From Pilatotrama ljubarskyi (Eukaryota > Basidiomycota > Agaricomycetes > Polyporales > Polyporaceae), in contig MU277690.1 of NCBI GenBank assembly GCA_022385805.1, positions 258,799 through 317,172 of the forward strand: 58,374 nt of DNA, in the 5' to 3' direction. Made by a program: the position numbers and the translations under genes. Below are positions 33,348-43,997 of the stretch, one piece after another. Position 1 is the stretch's first letter. Each line of letters starts with the position of its first letter. The notes below the pieces were generated by a model. That model was not told where the DNA came from. It worked only from the letters and a program-made list of their open reading frames with translations, and made no database searches.

Positions 33348-33805
33348 TAACATGTTGATCACGCGCTGCTCATCGACGAGATTTGCTTCGTTGTCAAGCC
33401 ATGCCTCGTCGTCAGACCCGATGGGCTTCTTCGCGGCAAGAGCAGCCTCAATGCGTGCGCGGCACTCAGCGACCTGTCCCTCGAGAAGCTGGAATGCTTC
33501 TTTCAACTTCTCGAGTGACAATTGATGCAAGGACATAGGGAGGGCGAGGCGAAGGAGTGGTCACAGGCACAGGCGTGGGTTGCAAGCACATCAGATTACT
33601 ATTATGGTAAGTGAACTTATGGGTTTTGCTCGGGCATCGGACTATGGGGTATGGGCTATCACAGGTTCATGGGTTATGGGGTCGATTTCCCCCTTCCCCA
33701 ACTCGGGAGAACCGAAATCCTATGGGTTATCACAGGTTATGGGGTACGAGAGGTATGGATTAGGAGGGTGTCGACTGTACTCTACCGTACTTTACAGACC
33801 AATCA

Positions 33806-34346
33806 GGCGTGTCACGCGTCACACGAGGTCCGCCTTACCGAATTTCGGGGCCACGGTTCGCTGTCGGGGCCAAAATCCACTAAGCGCCCGGACTATACGG
33901 GCGCTCACCCCCGCCGCCTGCAGTGTTGGCCCGGTTGGCCCGGAGTCGGGGAAGACTGCGTGTCAACTGTCGGCCAGCCGACTTTCGACAAACTCGACAC
34001 GGTCGACTTTCGCACGGGCAGTCGACCCCCAAGCGGCCAATCCTATTGGCTGGTTGAGGCCACGTGCAGCACTCGGCACATTCCGAGGACGACCAGGCGC
34101 TAACCACATTCACATCACGTGCGTCCTTGACCTGGAGTCGTCGAGTCGTGCGAAAGGTGGTTGCAGACTCGGTCGACTGTCGGCCCGGTCATGCCGCCTC
34201 AGTGACCGCGCCGACAGTTTGCGGACTGGGCCAACACTGGCTGCCTGCCATATGCATGTCAGGTAGTTGTCACAGGTCCCAAAGGTCTCTGCCGGCCTAG
34301 GCCTGCCGGATTTTGTCCACCGTGTCACATGTCACACCCCTGCTGC
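33806..34346. repeat. Possible short element with inverted GTGTnAC ends
   Basis: GTGTCACGCGTCACACG near 33810 and CCGTGTCACATGTCACAC near 34320 are roughly inverted copies of each other, about 520 bp apart. Between them are GTCGACT/CGAAAG words in both orientations. No frame is convincing. It could be a MITE-like element, but the ends are themselves palindromic and no target duplication is clear. Confidence 0.3.
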
Positions 34347-35001
34347 TTTGGTCTGTAATCTACAGTATTTTCTTCGATTGTGACCGGCGCTGTAGCGTCC
34401 GGTAGATAGCATACACGACAGGCAATGGCCCATATTCCCCGCCAGAATATGGTCAGAACATCGATTCGAGTCTGGACTCCTTTTCCCAAAAGGAATATGT
34501 TGGTGAAATGTCAGTGGCAGCGAGCTCCGCACTTATAATGGGGACCGGCAAGGCCTGCAGGGCCTATCCTGTTTGTGTCTGTTTGGATTTCGAGTAGGCG
34601 CCCGGGAGAGGTGGTAGCAGGAAGTCGATGACGAGTATAAACAACAGAGTGCCCGTAGGGGCGTAAAAGAACGTCGAATAGACAACATGGGCAGGGAAGA
34701 AAAGATTGGCGATTTCAGATTTTCCGCGCGCGGGTTGTAAGGGCGCGAAATGGCAGTCCATAGACCCATAGAGAGACCCCCGAAAGGTGTATTGAAAAAT
34801 CAAATTCTACAATTGAATTAGCTAAAGAACGCGCTCGCAATAGCCAGGTCGCGCACGGGGAGAAGGTGGAAGAAAGCGAGCAAACAGTACACAGAGGAGA
34901 CGAGCAGGAGACCCTGCGCGCGCCGGGCGCGGTCGCGCCACAACCGTGTCTGGCATCCCTCACGTGATCGAGAAACTAAGGAGGGGCCGTCGCCGCCATA
35001 G
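34347..35001. other. No supportable gene
   Basis: Only short frames; one minus-strand frame from 35171 opposes a more coding-like plus-strand frame. Confidence 0.35.
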
Positions 35002-35331
35002 CTACCTACGCAAGAAAACCACCTCCATACGCCCGGAAACACTAAAAAACCCATCCAGCAGCTGGTAAGGATGTTCTCCAATATTTGGGACAGCGTCAGA
35101 GGAAGGCCGATGAAGCCATGGCGAAGGTGAATGCCACCGTACTCGTCCTCGATCTCGAAATCATCCGGCACTTCAAGAATGCGGAGTTAGACGAGCAGTT
35201 GGAGGTGTTCAGGAAGCGCATTCTAGACCCTGTGGTTCCGAAGAAGTCGAAGGTCTCAAGGCGGGCAGACAAGCTGGTTGCTCTCAAGAACGCGATTATC
35301 CGTTATGTGCTCAAGCCCGTCGTGGCAGGTA
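35002..35331 (+). CDS. Small unknown gene fragment, Lys/Leu-rich
   Basis: From an acceptor at 35001 the frame reads LPTQENHLHTPGNTKKPIQQL, then after a short putative intron (35065-35099) RKADEAMAKVNATVLVLDLE. It continues FKNAELDEQLEVFRKRILDP and KLVALKNAIIRYVLKPVVA up to a donor-like G|GTATCC. Helical, charged character and consistent frame favour coding. No family is recognised, the 5' and 3' ends are unknown, and the 35-bp intron is short. Confidence 0.35.
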
Positions 35332-35399
35332 TCCAGCTCCAGCATCAGCAAACCGAACATTCGCATGTAAGCGCCTGCAGCACACGATGAGGGCGACAG

Positions 35400-38300
35400 C
35401 GCTCGATAAGTGCTCCTCGTGCGCGACGATGTATTGTAGACCGACTGTAGCACACTACCGCGCTTCATCGTATGCTTCCTATACTATAAATCGTTCATCG
35501 GACGACATCAAGAATTGTCGGCCTCTATCAGCAATCATCACGCATGAATATAGTATACAGTGCTCTAGGGTGCCGCGTGGTCAGACCACTTCATTCCGTG
35601 TACCAGAGCTGTGTTGATGAGTGCCACACAGTATCCGCGACTGGGACCCAAATGGGCCGAATCCATGGCCGCGCAGAGGTGCCCCGGCGTTGTTCAATGT
35701 CGTTCGCCTACGCGCCCAGCTCGTGTCCCAAAATGGATGTCTTTCGAGGGTTCCGCTGAGAAGCTGTCACATCTTTGAACTCCGCGCCGGCTTCCTTTAT
35801 CACTCCACTCATCCATTGTATAAGACCAGACGCGTCGACTTCCGCCCCTCAGACGGTTCCCCCGACCGCTCATCCCCATAATGCCCTCTGCCGGAGCGCC
35901 TTCAAATACGTCCACAACAGTCTTTCGAGTCAAATGCAACACGACCCCTAGGTAAGTGTGCACTGTGCCGACACGGCCCTTCATACTCATAAGGTCATTT
36001 GCTCGTCGCAAGTACTGTAAGTGCATCCGATGCGCGCGACGATAAGCGCATACATCTAGTCTTCTGAGTACCTGACCGAGCATTTTGCAAGTAGGTAAGT
36101 CGGCTCCGGGTCCCCCACGCTCGTGCGTCACGACAGGTATGCTTTCAGGTACGTTCACTAGCCTTCACTCATTTTCCGCATACTGACAGCTTGGTGCCTA
36201 GATTGGCCCAAGTTTGCATGCACCGCATATGAGAAGGCCCGCGTTGCTGTCACTTGAATAGGCTCAAGCCATCGTGTCGTCGCATCGGCACGAGTTCCAT
36301 CACTCCGCGGGATGCTACAGCCTGAGTATTCTTGATAACAATGTACATATTTGGGTGCTCTCCTCGAGCCTAATAGACGAGCCTAATGAAAGAGAATATG
36401 ACCTGCAAGTTCAATTGCACGCTCTAGAGGTGTATGCACCGGCAGAGTCTGAGACAGGAGGCACTGTGCTGTAAGATGCCCCGTGGTAGTCCACAGAACC
36501 TCGCGCGGCGGTCTGGGTCGCTCCAGAGAGCTCTGCATAGCCCCGCGCGGCCTTCGATAAAGCGCTACAGATGCCCACAAGTGAATATGTGGCAGTCTGC
36601 AGGCTGACCGGCGGGCGTATACATAGTCCTACATCAAGCCACGGTGGTCTAGTAGAGTCCATGGGTTCCCGGCATAAGTTCATCGTATACTACCTGGTCT
36701 GTAGCGTACTACCCGGTCTATATGCTACTGTAGGTTTCTATAGATCTTTGCGCCGATATGCTGATGAGCAAGCTCAAGGTTTGCCATCAGCGGGTCGCGA
36801 GAAGATGCCGTAAACTACATAGCTCAGGGTCGTATATTCTCACATATTCTCCTCTATAGTTTGTACTTCTTTGCTAATCCTACCATACACGATTCACATC
36901 CTCAAACATATCGACAGTCTGCATGAAGCTGCCCACTATGCGCGGTCGAACAAAGACAGCGCGCGATTGGACGCGACGCGATGCGCGACGCGCGCCTCCA
37001 TTTAGACGCGGTGCCACTGATACCACCGTTCAGATGGGCGTCTGATGACTAATCTCACCGCAAGCCTCGCAGGGACTTGCCAGTCCCCACTTATAACTCT
37101 TTGTAGCCCGCATACAAAGAGATACTTACTCATGTTAGTACGATTACGGGGTCTTCCGATCCCGAACATGACAGCGACAGCAGAACGATCACTACGCTTT
37201 TCCAGGGATTTCCCCCTTCGGGATATCGGCCAAATACCCGTCGTGATAGAAACCTGCACTAGGTACTAGAGCAACCCAGCTTGTTTAGGCGCCGTGCGCC
37301 TTGCGCTCAAGCTCAAAGCTCGTCGTCTTCGTCTTCGCCGCCGCCCCCGTCGTCGATTGCCGTAAGCTCACTCAGCGCAGGCTCTGCCTCACTGGGTTCT
37401 ATTCTGGTCCTATCTACTCTATCGTAACCTCCTCCTCTGTGCTCTCCGACGACTCCGCGCCACACTATCCACTCTTCAACCCGAGAGTTTGGATATCTAT
37501 CAACGGAGTAGCTGTAGCTGCAGACGCCCTACTACTGCGTGAGACCTTTCAGCAGGCGGCGTGAAACAGATGCGCGGATGGGAGGACGTCTGAAAACTAG
37601 TACTACTGACTTCCAGTTCCAGCCTGATTGTTACAGTGTCTGCGAACAATTCAACTCATCGTCGGGAGCTCACGTAACCGACGGCGTTCGTACACCGCGA
37701 CATAGTGGTCGCGCAGGATGACCGCCTCCCAATGCGCATCGCAAAGCGGCATGCCCGACACCTCACACCTCCATACTTGCCGCGCTCGCTTGAGCTGTCC
37801 ACCCTAGTGCGTGTCCGAGCTCAGTGGTCGTACATTGGGCACGCCACGATAGTGCATGGTCCTCAACAATGTGCTCACCCATCTGGAAAACTCTAGACGT
37901 CCGATCCTCCTCTACGTCTCGATGTTGCAGCTCTTTCTGTAACCAGAGCCGGAGTATGTGCAGTACGAGGGTTGACAATGAGTGGCGCTCGGTATCGCTG
38001 GAAGCCATTGCTACTGATGTCGAGCACTCGTCATCTCCTTGACTAGTCCAAAATGACTCTGGAGGATGCGTTCTCAGCCTGTCGTGCTCGCCCACGAATC
38101 CATCCCCAGCGTCGTGGCAAGAGGATAGTCATGGATTCGCGCTCTGCGGCTTGGTCCGGCAAGTGTTTTGCAAGATTTTCACTCGGGTCGGTCATGCTGA
38201 CGCCGTGATAGGCCAGTGAATTGAGTGCACTAATGAGTCCCGAGTACCTTATATTGCGAATCAAAGTGGTAGGACGACATTGCGTCGTGCCGGTGTTGAC

Positions 38301-38808
38301 AGGGCGCTCAGCGGCCAGCTGTGGGCCAGGAGATATACCGAGGCACCCTGGGTCGGGCTGCTGTCCATGTTGCCCGCCACGGTGTCATTGTTACCAGTGC
38401 ACAATCGGACAGGAGCGGCGAGCGCACGCAAAGACGCTCGCGAACTGGGTAAAAGACCGAATACTGGAGGTGCGCTATTACTAGAACTGTGCGGACAAAG
38501 TAGTCGCAGCCCGACTGATCGGACCATTCTCCGCTTCCACCGTTCCAGTGGTGTATCCTTGGGGCGGAAAGCTCGGGAACGTAGTCTACTCGGAACCACT
38601 CAATGGGCGACGACCAATGATAACGAAATTCTAAAGGTGCTAAGAAGCTACAATGACTGTCAATACGACGTAGCTGCGGTGATGCGGGTACTTGGAACCA
38701 GCTTCCGTGAAACGCTCGACCCTACAAGAGCAGAAGTCCATTAACCCGGGTCCATTACCCTCGTGACAACCGGCCGGGAAACGCGAATGCGCCCTACTTT
38801 TTGACTTC
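35400..38808. other. No supportable gene
   Basis: 3.4 kb with only short conflicting frames. Near 37046-37098 a motif (TGATGACTAAT... TTGCCAGTCCCCA) resembles 6663-6710. The 37300-37450 stretch is pyrimidine-rich and looks like a promoter or 5' UTR but leads into no gene I can define. Confidence 0.35.
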
Positions 38809-40206
38809 TTATGTGCCGACCTTCTGTTTCTTCGCCTTCCTGGAAAACCGCAGGCCGCATCTGAGGAATAGCGCATATCAGACCGTCGTACGTCCAAACA
38901 ACATCTGACTCACCTGTTACAAAGCTCAATATTACCACTGGCACCCCGCCTCCATTCAGGACTCCGCTCCGTGCCGCACTCCGTACAACTGTGCACGTTG
39001 GGGGGCGGCCGCTTCAATCGAGTGCCGGCGGAAGGGTTCGGCTGCTGCGGGCTGCGATTGTTCTTGAGCCCACATCTGCGATGGATCATGAATACGACGG
39101 AACCGCAGTACCGAAGTCGCATCCTCACTTATTACAGATTCTCTTCCTCGTTGTGCGATCTCTGCGCCACTGGGGAGTTTGCACTGTATGGCACTTGGAG
39201 CAAGGCTGCTCCGCGCCCTCTGGAACGCTCTCTGGAACAAATAAAGCGTGTGCGGTCGACGTCGCATCTGCGCTGAAGGGTCCTATAAACGGCTTTAGCG
39301 TGCCTACACTCTGGAATGTTCGTTGAAGAGGAACATACGAGATTCGGGATGCATATCCCCTTCCACTATGTGATGGTAGGCAAAGAGTATGTCTCCTGTA
39401 TGCGGAGTCAGTCTCCATAAGATCCTGCAGTCAAGACAAAGTCACACCATGGGGAATGAGCACGCTGTCGACCCGAAGGACTGGGCTTACTTGCAACTCC
39501 ACGGACAATCTCGAAGCACAGGTTGTCGTCCTCGACGATGAAGATGACAGCGCCCTCAAAGATTCACTTTGCACTTTTGGCACGATAGCGCAGTAGGCAT
39601 CCTCCCAGAACGTAGATGGCGGCCAAGTGCAGATGAGAGCGCGACGTCTCTCAAAAATTCCATACATCTGGAAGGCGGCGGATACGACCGTCGGGACAGG
39701 TAAGAAGTGGATTAGATGTTCCTCCAGCGCAGCAATATCTCGTGAGTCGAAACCTTGCGTGGCACATGCCGACATATCCAGACGATCCGTAGGATCGGAT
39801 GATGCATGCACGAAGGTGAGGAACAAGTCAGCCGCTACCCTATTCTTGATGATGTCCATTGGAACATAATCTGCCGTTGAGAGCGTTGAAGCAACGTTGG
39901 AAGCCTCGGAGTTAGGTTCCAGATGCTTCGAAAGAGCTTCCGGACGCAGAATGCGTACCAGACTTCGTCGAAACGAGATTTGGCTGTGAAGGTTGCGCTA
40001 GATGAACAAGGGATGGCGCACCTCATAATGCAACCTTTATCGGAATCACCCAAACTGGCATTGAGATCCTCTTCAACATCCTCGTGATCTTCTGGGTGGA
40101 CAATCTCAAGAAAGCTCTTCCCGGAGAGGCGATTGGAAGCGGTCCTCCCTAATAGTCCGGAGAGGGAAGGGCCGAGGTGAATGACGACCAAATTACTGGT
40201 CATCAA
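38809..40206 (-). CDS. WC-2-like PAS protein with two GATA zinc fingers
   Basis: White collar 2 type proteins pair with the blue-light receptor WC-1 and bind DNA through a GATA finger. The minus strand shows a PAS core (GLLGRTASNRLSGKSFLEIV and HPEDHEDVEEDL). A WC-2-type middle follows (STADYVPMDIIKNRVAADL, FVHASSDPTDR, ALICTWPPS and VLRVDSVLIPHG). Then come CSKCHTVQTPQWRRDR...CNK|CGLK and CTECGTERSPEWRRGA...CNR|CGLR, two consecutive GATA-type fingers. Each finger is cut by a 53-bp intron (39076-39128 and 38861-38913) between the second and third base of the same codon. It ends at TAA 38809. Upstream the frame continues past 40206 (TPDFYSLHVSVWLL), so the 5' exon is uncertain. Known WC-2 proteins have one finger. 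Divergent from the gene at 40823. Confidence 0.8.
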
Positions 40207-40555
40207 GAGCCAAACTGAAACGTGCAGTGAATAGAAGTCTGGGGTTCATCCCCGCATGACTTACAGCAACGCAGCTCGGCCATGACTGGCAGAGACGGAG
40301 AGAACCGACAAGACGCGCGACTAGGGGCAGAGAGGACACAGGACGGGCGACAGGAGAAGCGGGAGAGAAGAGGCGAGATGTAGGCGCCCAAACAATCGGA
40401 AGCCTTCGAAAGGCACGAGTTCCGAGTCTGCAATTGCTCTCCCCCGCGACTCTCAACATTCTGAGATACGCTACTCCAGCGCCACCATTACGCACTCTGC
40501 TTCCAGAGTATGGAACCGATGACACATTTATGAGGGGAGATGATTAGGTAGAGTG

Positions 40556-40590
40556 ATTGATCAATCGATCAAGCGATCTATTGATCGAGG
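40556..40590. promoter_or_regulatory. GATCGA-type motif cluster between divergent genes
   Basis: TGATCAATCGATCAAGCGATC and TTGATCGAGG lie between the WC-2-like gene and the PHD-like gene. White-collar complexes recognise GATC-CGAT type repeats in Neurospora, so autoregulation or co-regulation by light is a reasonable inference. Confidence 0.45.
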
Positions 40591-40822
40591 AAAGCGTCGA
40601 CCTGGGTTGACAGGAAGACAAAAGACTCGACGAATTTCGATCACGAGAGTTATGCTGTGCTCTGCCGCGTACTGCTGCACGGTACTCTAAATAGCCAGTG
40701 CGAAAGGCCGCGCTAGGTCAACCCCGGATGAACTCTTCGCCTATGTCTCACTCGCCGTCTACTACCACCGATGACTCTCCCTCGTCATCTCCGTCTACCG
40801 CCAGTCATGCAACATCTGAAGC

Positions 40823-40974
40823 ATGGTCCTTAAGGTTGAGAACCCAGACTCGACGGCGTTACAGCCAAATCCGAATGCCTACGCCGACTGCGGAAATTTC
40901 CCCAATAATCTGGAGTGGGCGGAGTACCGCCACGCGAACAGGTACGCATGAAACTGACGGGTCCTCATTCTCCG

Positions 40975-41038
<64 letters not shown>

Positions 41039-42491
41039 GTCTGACCCTGTGCCCTCTCTCAGTAGTGACTCCGAATGCCTACAATGCGCCCTCCTTTCAC
41101 TCATTGTATTCGTCGCCCTTCACTGTAGGTTATGTCTGCATCAAGAGGACACATGGATTGACATTATGCAGCAATGCTTCTTCTGTCGCCAGGGCGGCTA
41201 TATACTGACCTGCCAAGTATGTTCCGCGATCGCAGGATGCATCTCAAGGGACGGCTTAGAAGGATGCTTCCCGGATTGTGAAGAATGGACTTGCCCGAGC
41301 TGCTGTAGGGCGACTGGCACGGATATTCCCGTAAGTTCGGCGCTATTTTCCAATCAGTTCTTCACTCATGAGAACACCTAGTATGCAGCCCCTTCACGCT
41401 CTTCCGGAGGAAGTCGCGCAGCCATGAGCACTGACTGTTTGGTCTTTTTCTCGGTGTTCTACGGAAGTGGTGCCCAGTTCAACTTCCACGAGGCCGCGTG
41501 CATGATCCTGGAGCATGTCTGTCGGAGTCGCTACATTGGACGCGTATGCAACGCATGCTACTTCCGAGATTTGCGCTAACTCTGTACAGGAGAAGGATCT
41601 GCTGATCGTTCGCTGTTCGTTTACGGACCTTGCGGAGCGCAAAACCGTCCATGAACTTAGAAACATTCGACAAGAGATTGTCAATTTTGTACGGTATGAT
41701 GACGGTGTCACGATTTATAACATCTATAGGAACTCACAAATCTCCCTAGCACACGGAAGACGCAACTAGTTGTGGCGATTAATACTCATGCAGATGCCAT
41801 GCACGGCAATCTAACTTTCCGACCGGGGCACTCGGCGCCTCTGGATGCGGTAGGCAACTGCATACTCAACGAGACAGTGGCTGACATCTCTCCAGTTCAT
41901 CGACCACACGTGTGGGGACCTCGTCTTAACCGAATTCACGAACTCTATGCTGTTTGCACTGTGCTGTGGTGGATTGGTGAAGCGCGCGCTCGCTCAAGTC
42001 CGAGAGGCGAGGTACGACGGTTATGCCATACCGCTGTACTGTTATTTGACGCTTGTTGGTGCAGCAAACGCTTCGCATCCGTCTTTGCCTTCGGCGCCCC
42101 CGCTCTAGACCCAATCTTGATCTCCGCACATTTTGCAACAACAGTCCTGGACTTCCACGTGTTCGGTCGAGAGTCACTCTGGAATACGATTCAGAGGGCG
42201 GGGAAGCCGGAAGTTTTGAACCATTCTGACGTATACATGGCAATACGGGGCGATATCTTCCGCATGCGCTCTGCCTGCCTCCGCAGACGGCCTAATGGTG
42301 ATCTGATTCGGTGCTGCAACCAAATCCCAAAATACCAGTGTCGTATTGGCAGCCGCATCCGCTATCGCTGCCTCCAACCCGCACATCGGGAATCCCGCAC
42401 ATTTTGGGTAAAGATGTTGCCGGTAGAGGCCCACAAACGGTGGATTATCGGAGAGACGGGTAAAGATAGATACATGATTGAATTGGTCTAG
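40823..42491 (+). CDS. PHD-like finger protein with possible CHAT-type protease domain
   Basis: The ATG at 40823 opens MVLKVENPDSTALQPNPNAY and AEYRHANR before a donor at 40942; an alternative ATG in another frame is at 40728. After a long intron with a (CT)n run, Cys-rich sequence follows: CFFCRQGGYILTCQVC, then CISRDGLEGCFPDCEEWTCP and SCC, a PHD-like spacing. Further exons give CLVFFSVFYGSGAQFNFHEA, then LLIVRCSFTDLAERKTVHEL and (phase 0 join) QLVVAINTHADAMHGNLTF. Next are TLCGDLVLTEF-like sequence with MLFALCCGGLVKRALAQV, then FASVFAFGAPALDPILISAH and HSDVYMAIRG; stop at 42489. The His in INTHAD..HG followed by Cys in ALCCGG resembles CHAT/caspase-fold proteases. That assignment is inference; the exon 2 junction is uncertain. 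Confidence 0.6.
40981..41035. repeat. (CT)27 microsatellite in an intron
   Basis: 55 bp of uninterrupted CT on the plus strand, inside the first intron of the PHD-like gene and ahead of its acceptor. Confidence 0.95.
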
Positions 42492-43997
42492 TCACTGTTT
42501 TCGAGAAGTTGCTGAAGGCGTCGTGATAGATGGTGTGCAACTTCCGCAGGGCATGGAGTACTCCGAGCCTTATTCTGATCGTGCAGTGTTGTGCATGACC
42601 AGAACTGTATGCCATCATCTGGCCGAAAGTTGTCTCTGCGGTGTGTTTAGCCGGTACCGAAGAAATGATACCGGCTCAATGTTTGTTTCCCTCCAACGGA
42701 CACTGCAAGTGGCACGACCGGAACGTCGTCGTCTGCCCGGCCTAAGCTCGAGAACGAACATAAGTACTGTATCGGGCTACACAAAAGAAGGCGTGCCCAC
42801 GAAGTGAACTAAGAGCCTCCCACGAAGTCGAACCAATGGCTCCATCTCCTCGCACGAAAGCATTGACCGATGAGTTCCAAGCACTGACAATTAGACTGCG
42901 CTGGTGCCGGTAACAGCTGGTTGCAAAATTGGAGACCGCGCGGGCTCGCCGCAAGCGGGCGCGTCTTGTTTGGTGTAACACCCGGCGTCCGTAACGCCGT
43001 AACACTTCCTATTTCAGACCATTACCTTATTAGTCACCTTCCTAATCCGTTGTATCCGCCTTGCTTGCTAATGCCTGGAAGTTTTCCTCTCCTCGCCGTA
43101 AAACTTCGCCTCCCCGAAAAGTATATACTATCCCTACCACGGATATGCAAATCCGCAACAGAAGTTGTCACTGCTCGAGCACATCGCGTCCGCATCACCT
43201 GTAAATTCACCTGGGCATTCTATCACGTCTATACTGCATGCATTCAACTTTTTGTGGCGAAATACGGTCTACAGAGTCCTGCGGAGCACTTCCGGGAAGG
43301 GACTAGCAAGAGTTCACGGTAATGCACATCGGGCGCTCTGCTACGCCTCTGAGGGTGTTCCCGTCCTTCCAGGCGAGCAAACACATATCGGGCATGCGCA
43401 ATCTATATTTCTACTATGCTTCAGCAATCGTGCAAAGTTTCACTCTTATCGGACGAGTGGAAGTAGTGGGATCTGGTGGAGATGCATGTGCAGAGGCGTA
43501 CACTTTGCGCGTGATCCTTGTTTTCAGCCCCTACAGATCGCAAACTTCACTCGTTCCTCTCCAAATTACATTGTCTTAATCAGCAAGAGTATACAAATCT
43601 AATACAAAAAGAATCAAGAGAATTTGTGGAGTGGTGGGGGAGGAACGGGCGATTTGCATTACTGTGTACTTGTGCATATCCGTGGTAGGGATAGTAAAGC
43701 CTTCGTTTTGTACCTAGAGAATCATCGTTCTTGTCAGTAATCGACAGACCGTACACCTGTCCTTCGGCGCTTGAACGTTCTCGTGTGCCGCCTCCGACTC
43801 CTTAGCGGCCGGCGTCACATCTTTTTGACAGTACATGACTACTGTTGCTCTCTACTCTCTACTCTCTCTACTTGCTCGACTCTCTACTCCCTCGCTTTAC
43901 GAAAAGTCTCCGCTAGTCTGGGCTCTAGGTCCGATCAACCTTCGACTTCCGACTCGCTTCGACACCACCAACCAACCCTCAAGTCTTCAAGCTCACC
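42492..43997. other. No supportable gene; probably contains the 5' LTR of the next element
   Basis: Short conflicting frames only. The pyrimidine-rich 43850-43930 stretch (CTCTCTACTCTC words) just before the gag start looks like a 5' leader. LTR borders could not be defined because no 3' LTR was matched. Confidence 0.35.

Larger units (their letters stand above)
28965..33536 (-). pseudogene. 5' exon of pogo transposase, split by Tc1/mariner insertion
   Basis: On the minus strand the ATG at 33536 opens MSLHQLSLEKLKEAFQLLEG with a coiled-coil look, and reaches INML at the TA of 33348-33349. The nested element follows. On its other side the frame resumes at 29162 with EDATDFEAGLRTLTAAE and runs to VVGQKRKR. 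Without the element and one TA the two halves are in the same frame: 128 codons to the stop at 28965, or 113 codons to the proposed donor at 29012. So the gene was intact when the inner element landed. It is either exon 1 of the transposase (preferred) or a separate small frame 27 nt upstream. Confidence 0.8.
26996..33777 (-). mobile_element. Pogo-type DNA transposon carrying a nested element
   Basis: Both ends start CAGTCGACACCCTC(T/C)TAA in inverted orientation; the first 31 bp match at about 28 positions. Both are flanked by TA (26994-26995 and 33778-33779), the usual Tc1/mariner/pogo target duplication. Without the nested 4183-bp element and its extra TA the length is about 2.6 kb. Inside both ends, direct subterminal repeats of the type CTATGGGTTATCACAGGTT recur (27040-27070; several at 33600-33750) and may be transposase-binding sites. 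It inserted into or next to the 3' LTR of the gypsy element. Confidence 0.85.

Noticed and set aside
36755..36780. Hammerhead ribozyme core (CTGATGA words here and at 6662 and 37046)
   Set aside because: No GAAA partner at the required distance and no three-helix pairing could be drawn by eye.
40859..41104. Minus-strand RE-repeat protein
   Set aside because: It is the translation of the (CT)n microsatellite in an intron.
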